From contig CAHIKZ030004732.1 of the NCBI GenBank assembly GCA_903632075.3, forward strand, positions 2,425,001 through 2,489,000: a stretch of 64,000 nucleotides of DNA. The letters are read 5' to 3'. This document shows positions 45,855-56,095 of this stretch, in pieces. This DNA is from Acanthosepion pharaonis. Taxonomy: Eukaryota; Mollusca; Cephalopoda; Sepiida; Sepiidae. The translations under genes were made by a program, and so were the position numbers. Positions within the stretch are counted from its first letter, which is position 1, and each line of letters opens with the position of its first letter. Under the pieces are notes generated by a model that worked only from the letters and a program-made list of their open reading frames with translations, was not told where the DNA came from and did no database searches.

Positions 45855-46106
45855 TGTTATACTGAAACACACCTATTCTATTGTTAATAGACTGTCCCAC
45901 ATATAATAAGTAGTAGTAGTAGCAGTCGCCAGTGAGCTCAGTGAGTTGGTGAGTCAGTCGATGTCGGACATTAAAGTATCAACCACCACAACTAGATTGC
46001 TGCGTCATTAACTATTATAACAAGTTCCTAACGTTTTGTACGTCGAACCTTTTTAGGACCGATTTAGTACGAATACAAGCCTCCACTGTGAAACTACTCT
46101 ACAACA
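45855..46106 (+). mobile_element. Solo LTR, copy 2, with 5-bp TSD
   Basis: It starts TGTTATACTGAAACACACC and ends GTGAAACTACTCTACAACA. CCAAC is present directly on both sides (45850-45854 and 46107-46111). It aligns along its length with the reverse complement of 29349-29601, including GTTTTGTACGTCGAACC and AAGCCTCCACTGTGAAAC-type blocks, at roughly 80-85 percent by eye. Confidence 0.85.
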
Positions 46107-46261
46107 CCAACCCACCTGAAAAACAACTCGAAAGAAAGTTTTCAGATGTCCGATTGTGAACACAAGACTTTGATATCAACAAAAATCTGACCCATCACTG
46201 GGTTTGGCAGTCTTGACTGAAAGCAGAAACAGAAGCTCAAATTCAAAGGCTGTTCACAAGA

Positions 46262-46990
46262 TCATTTTTTGCAAGGCGATAATGCCACTAAGACGCAAAG
46301 GTTTACTGGGGGTGAAATAGAATAAAGAGACTTTAGGAGAAGGAACCGAAATCCCAATTCTAAACAGGAAGCAAGAGATTAACCTCTATTACTTTTCAAA
46401 AGATCGGGAAGGAGTGTGAACAGAGTGATAGACAAACTTATCTACTCCTATACCGTGTGTGAAAGAATAAGTAAAAAACAAACATTATTAAGGAGCGTGA
46501 GCATTAAAATAACAGGAATCAAGAAGACAGTAGATAACGATTGTCATTCTATTTAAAGCAAGAAGCCAGAAGAATTTTCCACAAGCAAGAAGTGCTAGAA
46601 AAGAAACTGTGAGCAAAGTGCTTACATTTACATCTACCCATTTCAAGTTTAAAATGATGAAACCTTGCCGCCAATCCAGTACTGCGTTTAAATTCACAAA
46701 GTCTATGTACCATAGCGAAATTTTCATTAGAACAATTACCATAAAAGTATTTATAAAAAATGCGCTTTTTTATAAGAAACATTACGGCAGTGAGAAAGTG
46801 GTTGAAGCCATGATGCCAGGTCAGGTCCAATAACATTGCAGATTCTTCTTTGGATTTTATCAAGAATCTCTAAATATATAGCTGGAGCACCAGACCATAT
46901 GTGGCAGCAATATTCAATGCATGGACGAATTGTAGACTTATAAATATGTAAGATAGATTCTGGAGATAAAAATTGTCTAGCTCGGATACA
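46262..46990 (-). mobile_element. Jockey-like LINE 3' fragment
   Basis: The 3' end GCAAGGCGATAATGCCACTA lies at 46277. A minus frame has YKYFYGNCSNENFAMVHRLC (about 46700). AGCACCAGACCATATGTGGC and CAATGCATGGACGAATTGT (about 46890-46930) give the WSGAP/MEYC region. A roughly 120-bp block at 46385-46500 is atypical. It is broken. Confidence 0.65.
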
Positions 46991-47866
46991 ACTTATGTTT
47001 ATTACGTCATCTTAGCTTTTCCGTTTGCTACAATTAAAGAGACACAATTCTCTAACTTTCCTGATACACCCATCTTCTTTTTCAACTCTATTACGGAATT
47101 CATCAAATTTCATTTTTACCTTCTGACAGAATTTGATGTGTATTTCTACAATCATCAAAGTGAACGAAAGTTTTAAAAAATGCGTTTTATAAAACCTACC
47201 TGTGATATCACGCGTTACACAGAAAATAACGATACGAATCCAAATGAACTGTAATGACCCTAAGACAAGGCACAAGGACAAATTCTTACAGTTCCTGGAA
47301 TTTAAATTGTTTTCCCATTGGTTAATTCTATGTTTCTTTTTCCACAAGTGGAAACAAAAGAAATTTGTTCTGTTTATCTCATGATAGAAAACAAAACGTA
47401 AGAACATTGTCTTCCCACACGCAGTACAGCAGATATTGGAAAATCTTGATTATTATAAAAAGAATTTATGTACGTAAATGGAATGAAAGATATATATCAT
47501 TTGAAAAACGTATTTTTCCTGGAAAACAGGAAAAACAATAAATTTAAATTAAAAAAGTCCTTGATTAAAAACATTTCGTATGCAGTAATCACTGCAGTAT
47601 TTTGAAAAATAGTATTTTTTTTCTAGAACATTTTAAAAAATAATAAAAAGAGTTTCTTTTTCGTTACTACATTAGTTTATTTCTGTTTGTTTTCGGTGAA
47701 TTCTTTTTTTAAGAAAAGCAAAATATAACTATTTTCTGAAGTACTTGGAATCAACATTCCTAAGCCAAATAATGATTACCAGTTACTTTTCAAGTAAATT
47801 ATAGAGAAGTATAGAGAACCAGTGTAATTGCGGTAAAGCTATTTATAAATCCATTATAAGCTGTGT

Positions 47867-47870
<4 letters not shown>
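46990..47870. other. Unassigned AT-rich DNA
   Basis: The longest frame is a 131-codon minus ORF at 47012-47407. It has no recognised domain and lies on ordinary AT-rich sequence. I do not call it a gene. Confidence 0.4.

Positions 47871-47872
<2 letters not shown>

Positions 47873-47929
<57 letters not shown>
47873..47929. repeat. (TA)n microsatellite
   Basis: About 56 bp of TA alternation. Confidence 0.95.
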
Positions 47930-47933
<4 letters not shown>

Positions 47934-48529
47934 TGTATCTAGGCAGAAATCCTCATTCACGCCCGTTTAATTAAATACGACAGACAAGGAACCATGATTA
48001 AACTTTCTATTTAATTTTTCTTGTGTTCGAACAAGTGTTTTCCCTTCCAGACACAGAGTGTATAAGAACTGTCTAAATGTTCTTTAATTCCGAGCGCTTT
48101 CAGCTAAACTTTTAGCCATTATCAAGGATGATTTTATTTATTTTTACTTTTTAATTGGATATATGGATTGTCCATATACATCTAGTTATTGGTACTTTTT
48201 TATTTTCCGGACACAGTACATTGTAGTCGAGTTCGTAGTTAATATTATTGTGTGTTGGCTTTTTCTTTTTCATTATTAAGTGGAACTATCCAGTCGAATT
48301 AGTGTGAATTATTGTGCGTCGATGTTTTGGGTTTTGATTTAGGATTTACTGGACGTTAAGCCGAGCCGCGCTACTAACAAGGTATTCACTGAAATGGTTA
48401 ATTATTTTTGGTTGACTTTTACTTCTTTGTTTTTGTTAAGTATTTAGTTGAGATTGTAATTAAATAATGTTTTATCTTAACATTGAAGTCTTGAGTTATA
48501 CTTAATTATTAACGCCCACAGTACGTCAC

Positions 48530-49740
48530 AAAAATTACTAAATCAAAAATCAGAAATAATCTCAAAATGCAGACATGAAAACAAATATCTACTATCAGAG
48601 TTGAAATTAAACGGATAACACCACCAACAAAAACTGAACTCAAATGGGAACGAACCTACCAAAAAAATAGTTGGACACTAAAATACCGCAACACTAAAAC
48701 CACCAAAATATAACTACCAACAGAAATCAATAACACAACCAGCACTTGTTACCAAAACTAACACCACCCGCACATATACAATCACCGCCATAACAATTAC
48801 CACGGCCATCACGAAAGATATAAGAATTAACACTCCAAAATTATTATTTTGTGACTACTACTATTACTTTCGCTATTAGTATTGTTGGTACCGCTTTAAG
48901 AACAATTACTTCATAACCACCATTACCACCATTAATACTGTTTTTTATCATTATTTTTTTATCATTGTCATTATTACTATTATTATTATTATTACCTCAA
49001 CTATTATCATCATTACTATTGTCATTATTATATTTGTTATTATTTTTTGTTATTATTATTATTTTATGATCTATTTATTTGTTATTTCCCTTTATTTAAT
49101 GTTACCATTGTTATTATCGTGGATATTATTGTTTGCATCATTACAACTTTACTGTTCACCATAACAAATAACACATCAATTATTATCAATAATAATATTA
49201 CAACTAATAATTACAACTATTAACATGATCACAATCGTTAATAACACAGCCTCAGTTATTTTTGTTAAAAAATACCAATATTATCACTATGTCTGCAGAG
49301 AGAACATAAATTTAACCCTCGTGGTGGTAATAGACCCAGATCAATGAGCCTACATATATGTGTATGTGTCAATGCGTCTACATATGTGTGTGTGTGAGTA
49401 CACGTGAGCATGTCTTCCGGCGCAAACAGCCAACCTGAAAAACGTCAAAGCCATCTCCACCTGCTCCCCACTCCTGCTACATTGCTACATATGAAACGCT
49501 ACAATCTTGACATCGAAATGGATAGAGTGTATGTTGCGTAAATACGTGTACTTGTACGTATGAATGTGTAACTGCGCCTAACCCAAAATTATGAATATGG
49601 GTGCGTATGTACGAGATGACATGCATACGCCTGTATGTATGTATTACTATGTATATATAAGTGTCATCCCAAACAAACACAGAATAAATATTTTTATTCC
49701 CCCTCCACCACACACAAATAAAGCATAAATAAATCCACTT
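48530..49740. other. Unassigned; ATT/CAC-rich simple sequence
   Basis: 48600-48850 is rich in ACCAC/AAC words and 48850-49260 in degenerate ATT/TTA trinucleotides. 49340-49640 is rich in GTATGTG-type words. It looks like slippage-derived low-complexity DNA. Confidence 0.5.
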
Positions 49741-49755
49741 TTGAAAAAATAAATC

Positions 49756-49801
49756 AGTTTGTCTGAAGATGCCGAAAGCGTGAAACTCGGGGTTACAAAC
49801 T
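49756..49801 (+). ncRNA. Hammerhead-like motif, third copy
   Basis: The order is AGTTTGT, CTGAAGA, TGCCGAAAGCGT, GAAACTCGGGGTT, ACAAACT: the same 46-nt architecture and identical stem I arms as the 37-kb copies, on the opposite strand. CUGANGA and GAAA are intact, stem III has A-U, C-G and U-G, and the cleavage base would be U. Stem II pairs poorly unless slipped, so it is probably decayed. CCCCCTCCACCACACACAAA upstream also resembles the 37-kb unit. A (TA)n tract starts 17 bases downstream. Confidence 0.55.
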
Positions 49802-49817
49802 ACTATTCATGCAACTG

Positions 49818-49875
<58 letters not shown>
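49818..49875. repeat. (TA)n microsatellite
   Basis: About 57 bp of TA alternation immediately after the hammerhead-like motif. Confidence 0.95.
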
Positions 49876-49878
<3 letters not shown>

Positions 49879-50039
49879 CAGAGAAACAAGTACACGTACA
49901 CATATAAATTTTTAATTTATTGTATTTCCAACTAATGAATAAACATATTTACAATTAACTGTACACAGATGCATTGAAATATGCATAAGAAACAGAAAAA
50001 AAACAACTGATTTATTAGAAATAAATCCCATTTATATAT

Positions 50040-51175
50040 TTTAATGGGTGAAAAGTATTCGTACAATGGAAATTTCAGATTTTAAAACTTTTTAATTGCT
50101 CTAATACTCTAGATTATTCAAGTGGAATATTCGAGAATGTTCCAATAATGTTATCAGTAGTTATTTTTTGCCTAAAAATACAAATAGAACTGTAATTGAT
50201 ATTCGTACAAGAAGGTTATCATCATGGCAAGATGTAAAGAAGTTCGCAAAAAGAAATGATTGTTAAGCACTGGAAATAAAAATTTACAGGAAATTCTCAG
50301 ACAACCTGAATATTCCATTTACTACCATTATTTAATTCATTGCAAGGTATAAAAACTCAAAACTGCTGAAACCCAAAGAAGAACAGGTGCTCCACGGAAG
50401 ATTCTTCACGATCTTCAAGGAAATTAATACGTTAAATTAAACAAAATCCAATGGCTACTTGTCAAGAGCTGCAGGGTGATTTGCTTTCATCAGGAATCTA
50501 TGTCACTAAACGGACAATAATCATTGAAATTAATAGGAACAATCTAAATTCACTCTTCCCTCGGTAAACTCCACTGTTATTGTGAAAAGACACAGAGATG
50601 TTAGGTTGAAATTCGTTTGTGAACATAAAGATAAGGAAAAATCGTATTAGGAAAGAGTATCATGGAGAGACAAAACCAAAACTGGGTTGTTTGGATGTAA
50701 TTCTAGAAATGATGTATGGAGAAAAGATGGCGATGTCTTCAAACAAAAGAACACAGTTCCAACAGTGAAATTTGATGGTGGCAGCATCATGGTTTGCGGA
50801 TGTTTTTCTGCAAAAGGTTCTGGCAACATATTAGTAATAGAAGGTAGAATGAATTCCGCAGAATATCAAAATATTTTTGAAGCAAACTTAATGATTTTAG
50901 TTGAAAATCTTCCTCCTGACTGAATCTCCTAACAAGATAATGATCCTGAGCACACTGCAAAATCCACGAAGAAATGGCGTGCTAAAAAAAAAAAATGTAA
51001 AAATTCTGAAATCGTCAAGTCAGTCCCCAGATTTAAACCCAAACTAAAATCTGCGGTGTTATTTGAAAATTCAAACTCAGTCGAGAGCTCCAACAATCAT
51101 CATGGATCTGAAGACCATATGCGAAGAAGAATGGAATAAAATACCACCTAAAATTTGCAAATCATTAATTTGACG
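50040..51175 (+). mobile_element. Tc1-like DNA transposon remnant
   Basis: The left end GGTGAAAAGTATTCGTACAA (about 50046) resembles Tc1-type TIRs. Transposase pieces follow: MARCKEV at 50224, then 50687-50923 with FGCNSRNDVWRKDGD, KFDGGSIMVCGCFSAKGSGN and IEGRMNSAEYQNIFEANLM. A frameshifted QDNDPEHTAKSTKKW comes at about 50935 (the DDE second-aspartate region) and SSQSPDLNP at about 51015. ICEEEWNKIPPKICKSLI ends it at 51170. This is the full Tc1 transposase order with stops and frameshifts. No right TIR is visible; the sequence passes into a hammerhead-related segment. Confidence 0.8.
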
Positions 51176-51223
51176 ATTGCGTCTAGCATGATACAGCCTT
51201 GAGTATTGATTTCAATGTTCACT

Positions 51224-51245
<22 letters not shown>
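51169..51245 (+). other. Decayed relative of the 55.5-kb hammerhead segment
   Basis: TTGACGATTGCGTCTAGCAT, then GATACAGCC, then TTGATTTCAATGTTCACTTA and (TA)n, parallels 55471-55535. The GAAA box and first C of CUGA are lost. It abuts the truncated Tc1-like transposase. Confidence 0.55.
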
Positions 51246-51249
<4 letters not shown>

Positions 51250-51255
<6 letters not shown>

Positions 51256-52058
51256 AAAATATATAGAAAATATGAAAGAACTGGTTAGGTAAATAATCCA
51301 AAGTCCCTTAGTATTTTAGTTATTATTTTTAAAAAATAGTGCTCGATACAAAAGTAGAGCATAAATATAATTATTTATTTAAAAATATGATTCCAAATCG
51401 CGACATAAGAAGTCCCATGTTTCAAAACAAGAGCCGAAAACTTCAATATAATTATTTAAATTAAATTGAGTTAAAATAAGCTCTGTTCCATCTTCAAGCG
51501 AAATTTTTTTTTGAATAACGTGTTTCTGAAATTTACGTGTTTTAAAATTGAAATCAAAATTTCCATGGTAACAGCTAGGGCGTATTGTTTAAGTTGGGTA
51601 GGCGGGTGTTGGGTGTTAATAATAAGTATCAGTATAGAGTTACTTTCGTAGATGTCAAGTCAGGGAAAGGTGGGGGGTGTCTAAATTTGAAACGGAAGAT
51701 GTATTAACCTCGTCTAGTTTGCATGTCTATGGAGATTTATTTATTTTTTTTTTTTTTTTTATGAAAGGGATTTGTGCATATAAAAAACTGTCGTAACGTT
51801 TGTTTTTTGACGACTTCACAAAGGGTTATCTTTTTTAGGGTATTTAAACTATTTATTTGGGCTATGGATTATGAAGGGTGTTATATTGTATGCATGTTTT
51901 TAGTTAATTATTCAAACCATGAATCTGATGAGTGGGCTATGGATTAAACAAGTTATTATATTGTATGCTAGTTTTTAGCTAATAATTCAAACCAAAAATC
52001 TGATGATGCCTACAAAAATCCGTTAACTCGTGTCTATTGTTTAATAGATTATTATTAT
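51250..52058 (-). other. Penelope-like element 3' region with a tandem repeat
   Basis: Downstream (minus strand) of the GIY-YIG frame. 51847-51997 contains two copies of a 74-77-bp unit (TGGTTTGAATAATTAACTAA.. / TTGGTTTGAATTATTAGCTA..). CTTGAAGATGGAACAGAG at about 51485-51502 (minus) may mark the terminal region. The element end was not determined. Confidence 0.45.
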
Positions 52059-52993
52059 TTATAGAAGTTTAATTATGTGCAATTTCTCATGGAGGCATAA
52101 AGAGCATGGGTCATCCCAAGTTTTACATGTTCTAGCCTTGTTTATAATTTTCCATTTAACTTTAGGTGTCCTATTTGTTTCCTTCAGATGCCAAAAATAT
52201 TTAGATAGAGAAGTCTGATTTCTTTTGTTTATATTATTGAAAGAGCACTTATGCTGCCTCCATCTATCTTTAAAATCATTCTTCGTGGACCCAATGTATA
52301 TCTTATTAGTGCTAGGGCTCTCAGTGGATGATATAGTACATTGGTATACCACAGATTTAATGCAGCATTTATTTTCTAATGGGCAGTCTTCTAGGTTTCT
52401 ACAGTTACATAATTTTTCCCTTTTATTGTCTGATTTAAGTGCAGGGTTTTTATTAATACTGTTTAGGCATGGGGGTTTGTTCACGATCTTATTATTGTGT
52501 TTTTTTATTATACGTTCAAGATTTTCAGAGCAGCTGTAACTCAATTTTAGGGTGTTCTTATTGAATATATTACTAAGCTTACTATTGGTGGGGAAGTGTT
52601 TATCAATTAGGGCTAAGTATTTCTGTCCTAGTTTAATACTAACCATTTGGTTGAACGGAGGTGTACCAAATGATTTTTCTTTTCCTGTTTTTTTTCCTAT
52701 GGCCAGTGCAATTGTCTCTATAGTTAATGTTAGCATTTTATAACCACTATTTTTTAGGGCAGTGTTATAGAAGCTATTGTGTTGTTGGAATATTTCCTTG
52801 TTAGCGGAGTTAATGCTAATTCTATTTTCTATTGATGAGGGTATATATTTAATTATGGATGGAGGTGGTTTGACTTCGGGTGTATATATAAAGGGTTAGC
52901 ATTAGGTTTACTATAAGGTTGGTATGTGTTGCCTGGTAAGTCTAGAGAGTTACGTCGAGGAAGTTAACCCTTTTAAATTAGAAGAGACAATTA
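52059..52993 (-). mobile_element. Penelope-like element: RT end and GIY-YIG endonuclease
   Basis: The minus strand encodes the C-terminal half of a Penelope-like polyprotein. At 52930-52993 lies the RT end (NFLDVTLDLPGNTYQPYSKP, with a frame break), then NANPLYIHPKSNH, and after a lost base PSIIKYIPSSIENRIS. The 225-residue open frame 52059-52736 follows: KYLALIDKHFPTNSKLSNIF, LKLSYSCSENLERIIKKHNN, a Cys-rich CNCRNLEDCPLENKC linker, then the GIY-YIG nuclease with KIYIGSTKNDFKDRWRQHKC. The nuclease arginine (RW) and upstream YIG are present; a C-terminal asparagine is not assigned. The RT core is missing. These elements use RT plus GIY-YIG for retrotransposition. Confidence 0.85.
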
Positions 52994-53112
52994 TTTTAAA
53001 ACTAGTTTTAAGATTGAAAAAATCAGAAAAATTATATTTAGTGAATTTAAAAAACTAAACTTAAAGATAATTGTCTCTTCTAATTTAAAAAGGGTTAACT
53101 TCCTCGACGTAA
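52994..53112 (+). mobile_element. Inverted Penelope fragment
   Basis: Plus-strand translation gives SFKIEKIRKIIFSEFKKLNL, KIIVSSNLKRVNFLDVT, the segment that should lie upstream of the element at 52059-52993 but in opposite orientation. Its last about 45 bp (53067-53112) form a near-perfect inverted repeat with 52949-52993. Confidence 0.8.
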
Positions 53113-53221
53113 CTTAAATTCATGCAGTTGGGACACCAATGCAAATAACTCGTCAGAGCAGTTGCCATGAAAATATTTGTAGAAACGACGGAGATAAGCC
53201 ACATCACGTCTGTGAGGAAAT
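53113..53221 (-). mobile_element. LINE fragment, inverted duplicate of 53747-53855
   Basis: 109 bp differ at only about three positions from the reverse complement of 53747-53855, whereas other family copies in the window are much more diverged. It is therefore a recent local duplication. It encodes the LFYKYFHGNC region. Confidence 0.8.
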
Positions 53222-53235
53222 TACGATAAGGCGGG

Positions 53236-53460
53236 AGGGTATATGTTTAATTATGGATGGAGGGTGGTTTGACTTCGGGTGTATATATAAAGGGTTAGCA
53301 TTAGGTTTACTATAAGGTTGGTATGTGTTGCCTGGTAAGTCTAGAGTTACGTCGAGGAAGTTAACCCTTTTTAAATTAGAAGAGACAATTATCTTTAAGT
53401 TTAGTTTTTTAAATTCACTAAATATAATTTTTCTGATTTTTTCAATCTTAAAACTAGTTA
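53236..53460 (-). mobile_element. Penelope fragment, intact reading frame
   Basis: It repeats 52834-52993 almost exactly and extends upstream into the segment found inverted at 52994-53112. The minus frame is open throughout: from SFKIEKIRKI through NFLDVTLDLPGNTYQPYSKP to PLYIHPKSNHPPSIIKHIP. It keeps the base whose loss breaks the frame in the 52.8-kb copy. Confidence 0.85.
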
Positions 53461-53590
53461 ACCGCCATCTTCTGTTGACTTTTCATTTTTTATCTTTTCC
53501 TCAATCCCCACTATACCCAGTCTTTTCTCTAACCCCTTGCATGCTCGTGGCATTTCCACCATGTTTGGGGTGAACTGATTAAAAAGAAAA
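53461..53590 (+). mobile_element. LINE 3' terminus
   Basis: CGCCATCTTCTGTTGACTTT..CATGTTTGGGGTGAACTGATT then an A-rich end matches the Jockey-like 3' end. It starts exactly at the Penelope junction. Confidence 0.65.
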
Positions 53591-53690
53591 ATCTCAGAAT
53601 TCAAACTTGGGTCACCAATTTCTCTTTTTGAGTCATTAATCATAGTACTACCCCACTTCTATTCTCTTAATACAAAATCTTCGCGACAAA

Positions 53691-54187
53691 ATCCAAAGAC
53701 GCATATGTTATGTAATAGGTCTTGACCTGGCATCTCGACTCCAGTCATTTCCTCACAGACGTGATGTGGCTTATCTCCGACGTTTCTACAAATATTTTCA
53801 TGGCAACTGCTGTGACGAGTTATTTGCATTGGTGTCCCAACTGCATGAATTTAAGCGAGCTACTTGGTTGGCATCTCAGTCCCACCTTTTCACCCTCGAA
53901 ACAGTTAAATGCAGCCCCCTCTTCTACTCAAACAGCTTCTTATCTCGCACTTCTCGACAGTGGGACTCCCTCTTACTTGCTTCCCTGATAACTATAATCT
54001 TCAAAAATTTACATGTAATGTCAGTCGATATCTTCTGATGCCTTGATCTTGATTCCCGTCCTTCTCTTTATCCTTTCCTCAAACACCTCTCTTTACTCTT
54101 ACTTTCACTCTCTGTAACCCCTTGCGTGCTAGCAGTACTCTCACCTTGCTTGGGGTGAAACGCTTAATAATAATAATAATAATAATA
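53691..54187 (+). mobile_element. Jockey-like LINE 3' part with (AAT)n tail
   Basis: The plus frames read FYKYFHGNCCDELFALVSQL, then LASQSHLFTLETVKCSPLFY and SRTSRQWDSL (53766-54038). The end GCTTGGGGTGAAACGCTTA runs into (AAT)n at 54164-54187. It is 5'-truncated. Confidence 0.75.
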
Positions 54188-54189
54188 AC

Positions 54190-54420
54190 AACCATGCATG
54201 CTGTCTTCTTGCAGTTGATGTTTAATCTTATCACTTTCTTTATAACTTTCTAGATGAGTTCCTGCATTTTCTATGTCTGTTCTTAGCACCGTGTTATCTG
54301 CATACCTAATGTTGTTAAGATTTTGGTCACCGGTTATAAATCCGGGAAGGAATTTAAATTCTCTCAGAGTCGTCTCATTGGTGAGAAGACTCATCCTTGT
54401 CTAAAATCCCTTTCTATTTT
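54190..54420 (-). mobile_element. RTE-type RT fragment
   Basis: The minus frame reads LREFKFLPGFITGDQNLNNI then RYADNTVLRTDIENA. This matches the RTE palm (..NNIRYADDTVL) with the second aspartate replaced by asparagine. The fragment ends at the (AAT)n tail of the LINE at 53691-54187. Confidence 0.65.
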
Positions 54421-55440
54421 TGTATATCAACTGAATTCATTTTCTCTCCGTATACAGTCGTTGGGCTTCCTGTATAAATACTGAAGTGTTCTCATATCCC
54501 AAATATATCAATCTTACCTCACAGTTCCAATAGTTGCTTGAAGATACTGTTGTCTATTTCATTATATCTAGTATCATTATTTAACCTGACTCACCGTGGT
54601 ATTGTTTACGGGACAGCAAATTTTAAAGATAATCATCAAACCTGTCTCGCAGTGAGCTGATGGCTTTGTTTTGGCCAGCATTCAACACTGTCTCAATGCA
54701 TTGAAGAGGCCGGTGTAGCATATTGATTATTGTACGCTTTTTCAGTTCATTGATTTAAAAAAAAATACTTCATTTTATGTTTTTCAAGTTCATTGATTTT
54801 AATATTTAATAAACTACCTGAAGTTGGCTTATCAGCAGGCTAAGCTAACAAAATGGTGGGTGAGTTATTGATTAGGATAGTCTTGTTATTATAAGATTAA
54901 ATGATAAAAACTTTTTAACATATTGCAATTTTCTTTTCCGCATCGTAATATTATCTTAAAGCCAAGGTCATTTGAGGAGAGTGAAAATACCGTTAGTCAT
55001 CCAAATTACGATAAGGCGGGAATTCATTTTTCTTGAAATATTTGCTACGCATGCTCCCATTATTTTACGCATGCCCCAAAACTGAAAAGGGGTCACTACT
55101 GCTAATAGGGTTTTCGACGCATGCGCGTCTGGTGAAACCAGGTGTAGCGTCTACTACATCCCATATATTTTGATTAATAATACTTTTGTTGTTTTTAATA
55201 TTGTCATTATTTATTTTTATATTTTATTTTTATTTCTTATCTTATATATTTATTCGTTTTATTTTTCTTTTTCTTTTAATCTGTTAAAATAAAAAATATA
55301 TATATATATATATGATAAGAAAATAAAAAATAAAATAAAACAAAATAATTTACCTCAAATAAATAAACAAATAAACGACTTCTGGTAAAATAACCGCCAA
55401 AAATAGACTACCCACAATACACAGCTGACCCGTATATATA
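54420..55440. other. Unassigned stretch
   Basis: 54420-54760 may be further RTE remnant in other frames. 55003-55021 repeats 53218-53236 exactly (19 bp). A short (TA)n lies at 55297-55312. No gene was recognised. Confidence 0.4.
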
Positions 55441-55467
55441 AATAGCCGAGAAAATATCAGCACCCAT

Positions 55468-55506
55468 GGCCTGACGATTGCGTCTAGCATGTAACAGACT
55501 GTCGCC
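55468..55506 (+). ncRNA. Hammerhead motif with one core substitution
   Basis: GGC (stem I), CTGACGA, T-TGC-GTCTA-GCA-T (stem II), GTAAC where GAAAC is required, AGACTGTC (stem III with GAC loop and GUC site), GCC (stem I'). All elements are in place except A to U in the GAAA box. The U-U pair beside the core in stem II is shared with the 37-kb copies. A (TA)n tract starts 25 bases downstream. Confidence 0.5.
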
Positions 55507-55529
55507 TCTAAGTGTTGTCTTCAATCTTC

Positions 55530-55530
<1 letters not shown>

Positions 55531-55592
<62 letters not shown>
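55531..55592. repeat. (TA)n microsatellite
   Basis: About 62 bp of TA alternation downstream of the hammerhead-like motif. Confidence 0.95.
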
Positions 55593-55596
<4 letters not shown>

Positions 55597-55658
55597 TGGA
55601 GATGGACTTAATCCGACAATTATTTAAATATAGCTTCTGCTTGATAGAAAATATATGT

Positions 55659-55739
55659 CCTCCAACAGGTATCAAACCTGAATCCTGCACGGATCCGTTA
55701 TATATCCTGTCTTGTTATACAATTTAGCTACAGTGGAAG
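55659..55739 (-). mobile_element. tRNA-like sequence (SINE head or tRNA pseudogene)
   Basis: The minus strand starts CTTCCACTGTAGCTAAATTG and ends CAGGTTTGATACCTGTTGGAGG-like. The acceptor ends pair for about six positions, the T arm (CAGG/CCTG around TTTGATA) is clear, and ATCC-GTGCA-GGAT could be a long variable arm. The D arm and anticodon arm are poor, so a functional tRNA is unlikely. Confidence 0.5.
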
Positions 55740-56033
55740 CGTCTGGTTAGCAAAGTCAAATTTCTGTTTTTAAATAATAAATTTCCCATGATTTTTCTCG
55801 GATGCTCATATCTGCTCGAAAAGTATCTTAACGGTAACAGATGACATCATATCGGAGGACACATATTATAAACACACTAATTAAATATTTGTATCTATAA
55901 AAATAACATATAATCAGAAAATATATTAAAATAATTGTCAGACTTAGTCCATTACATAATATATGATATTATTTTTCTGTTTTATTTAACGATATATGTT
56001 TGAACAATGATCTGCTGCTCCTATACACTAAAT

Positions 56034-56035
<2 letters not shown>

Positions 56036-56078
<43 letters not shown>

Positions 56079-56095
56079 ATTAGTATATATTGTAT

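Noticed and set aside
47012..47407. 131-codon minus-strand ORF as a gene
   Set aside because: No domain or family motif; the composition is that of AT-rich background with chance openness.
55659..55739. Functional tRNA gene
   Set aside because: The acceptor and T arm pair, but the D and anticodon arms do not form convincingly.
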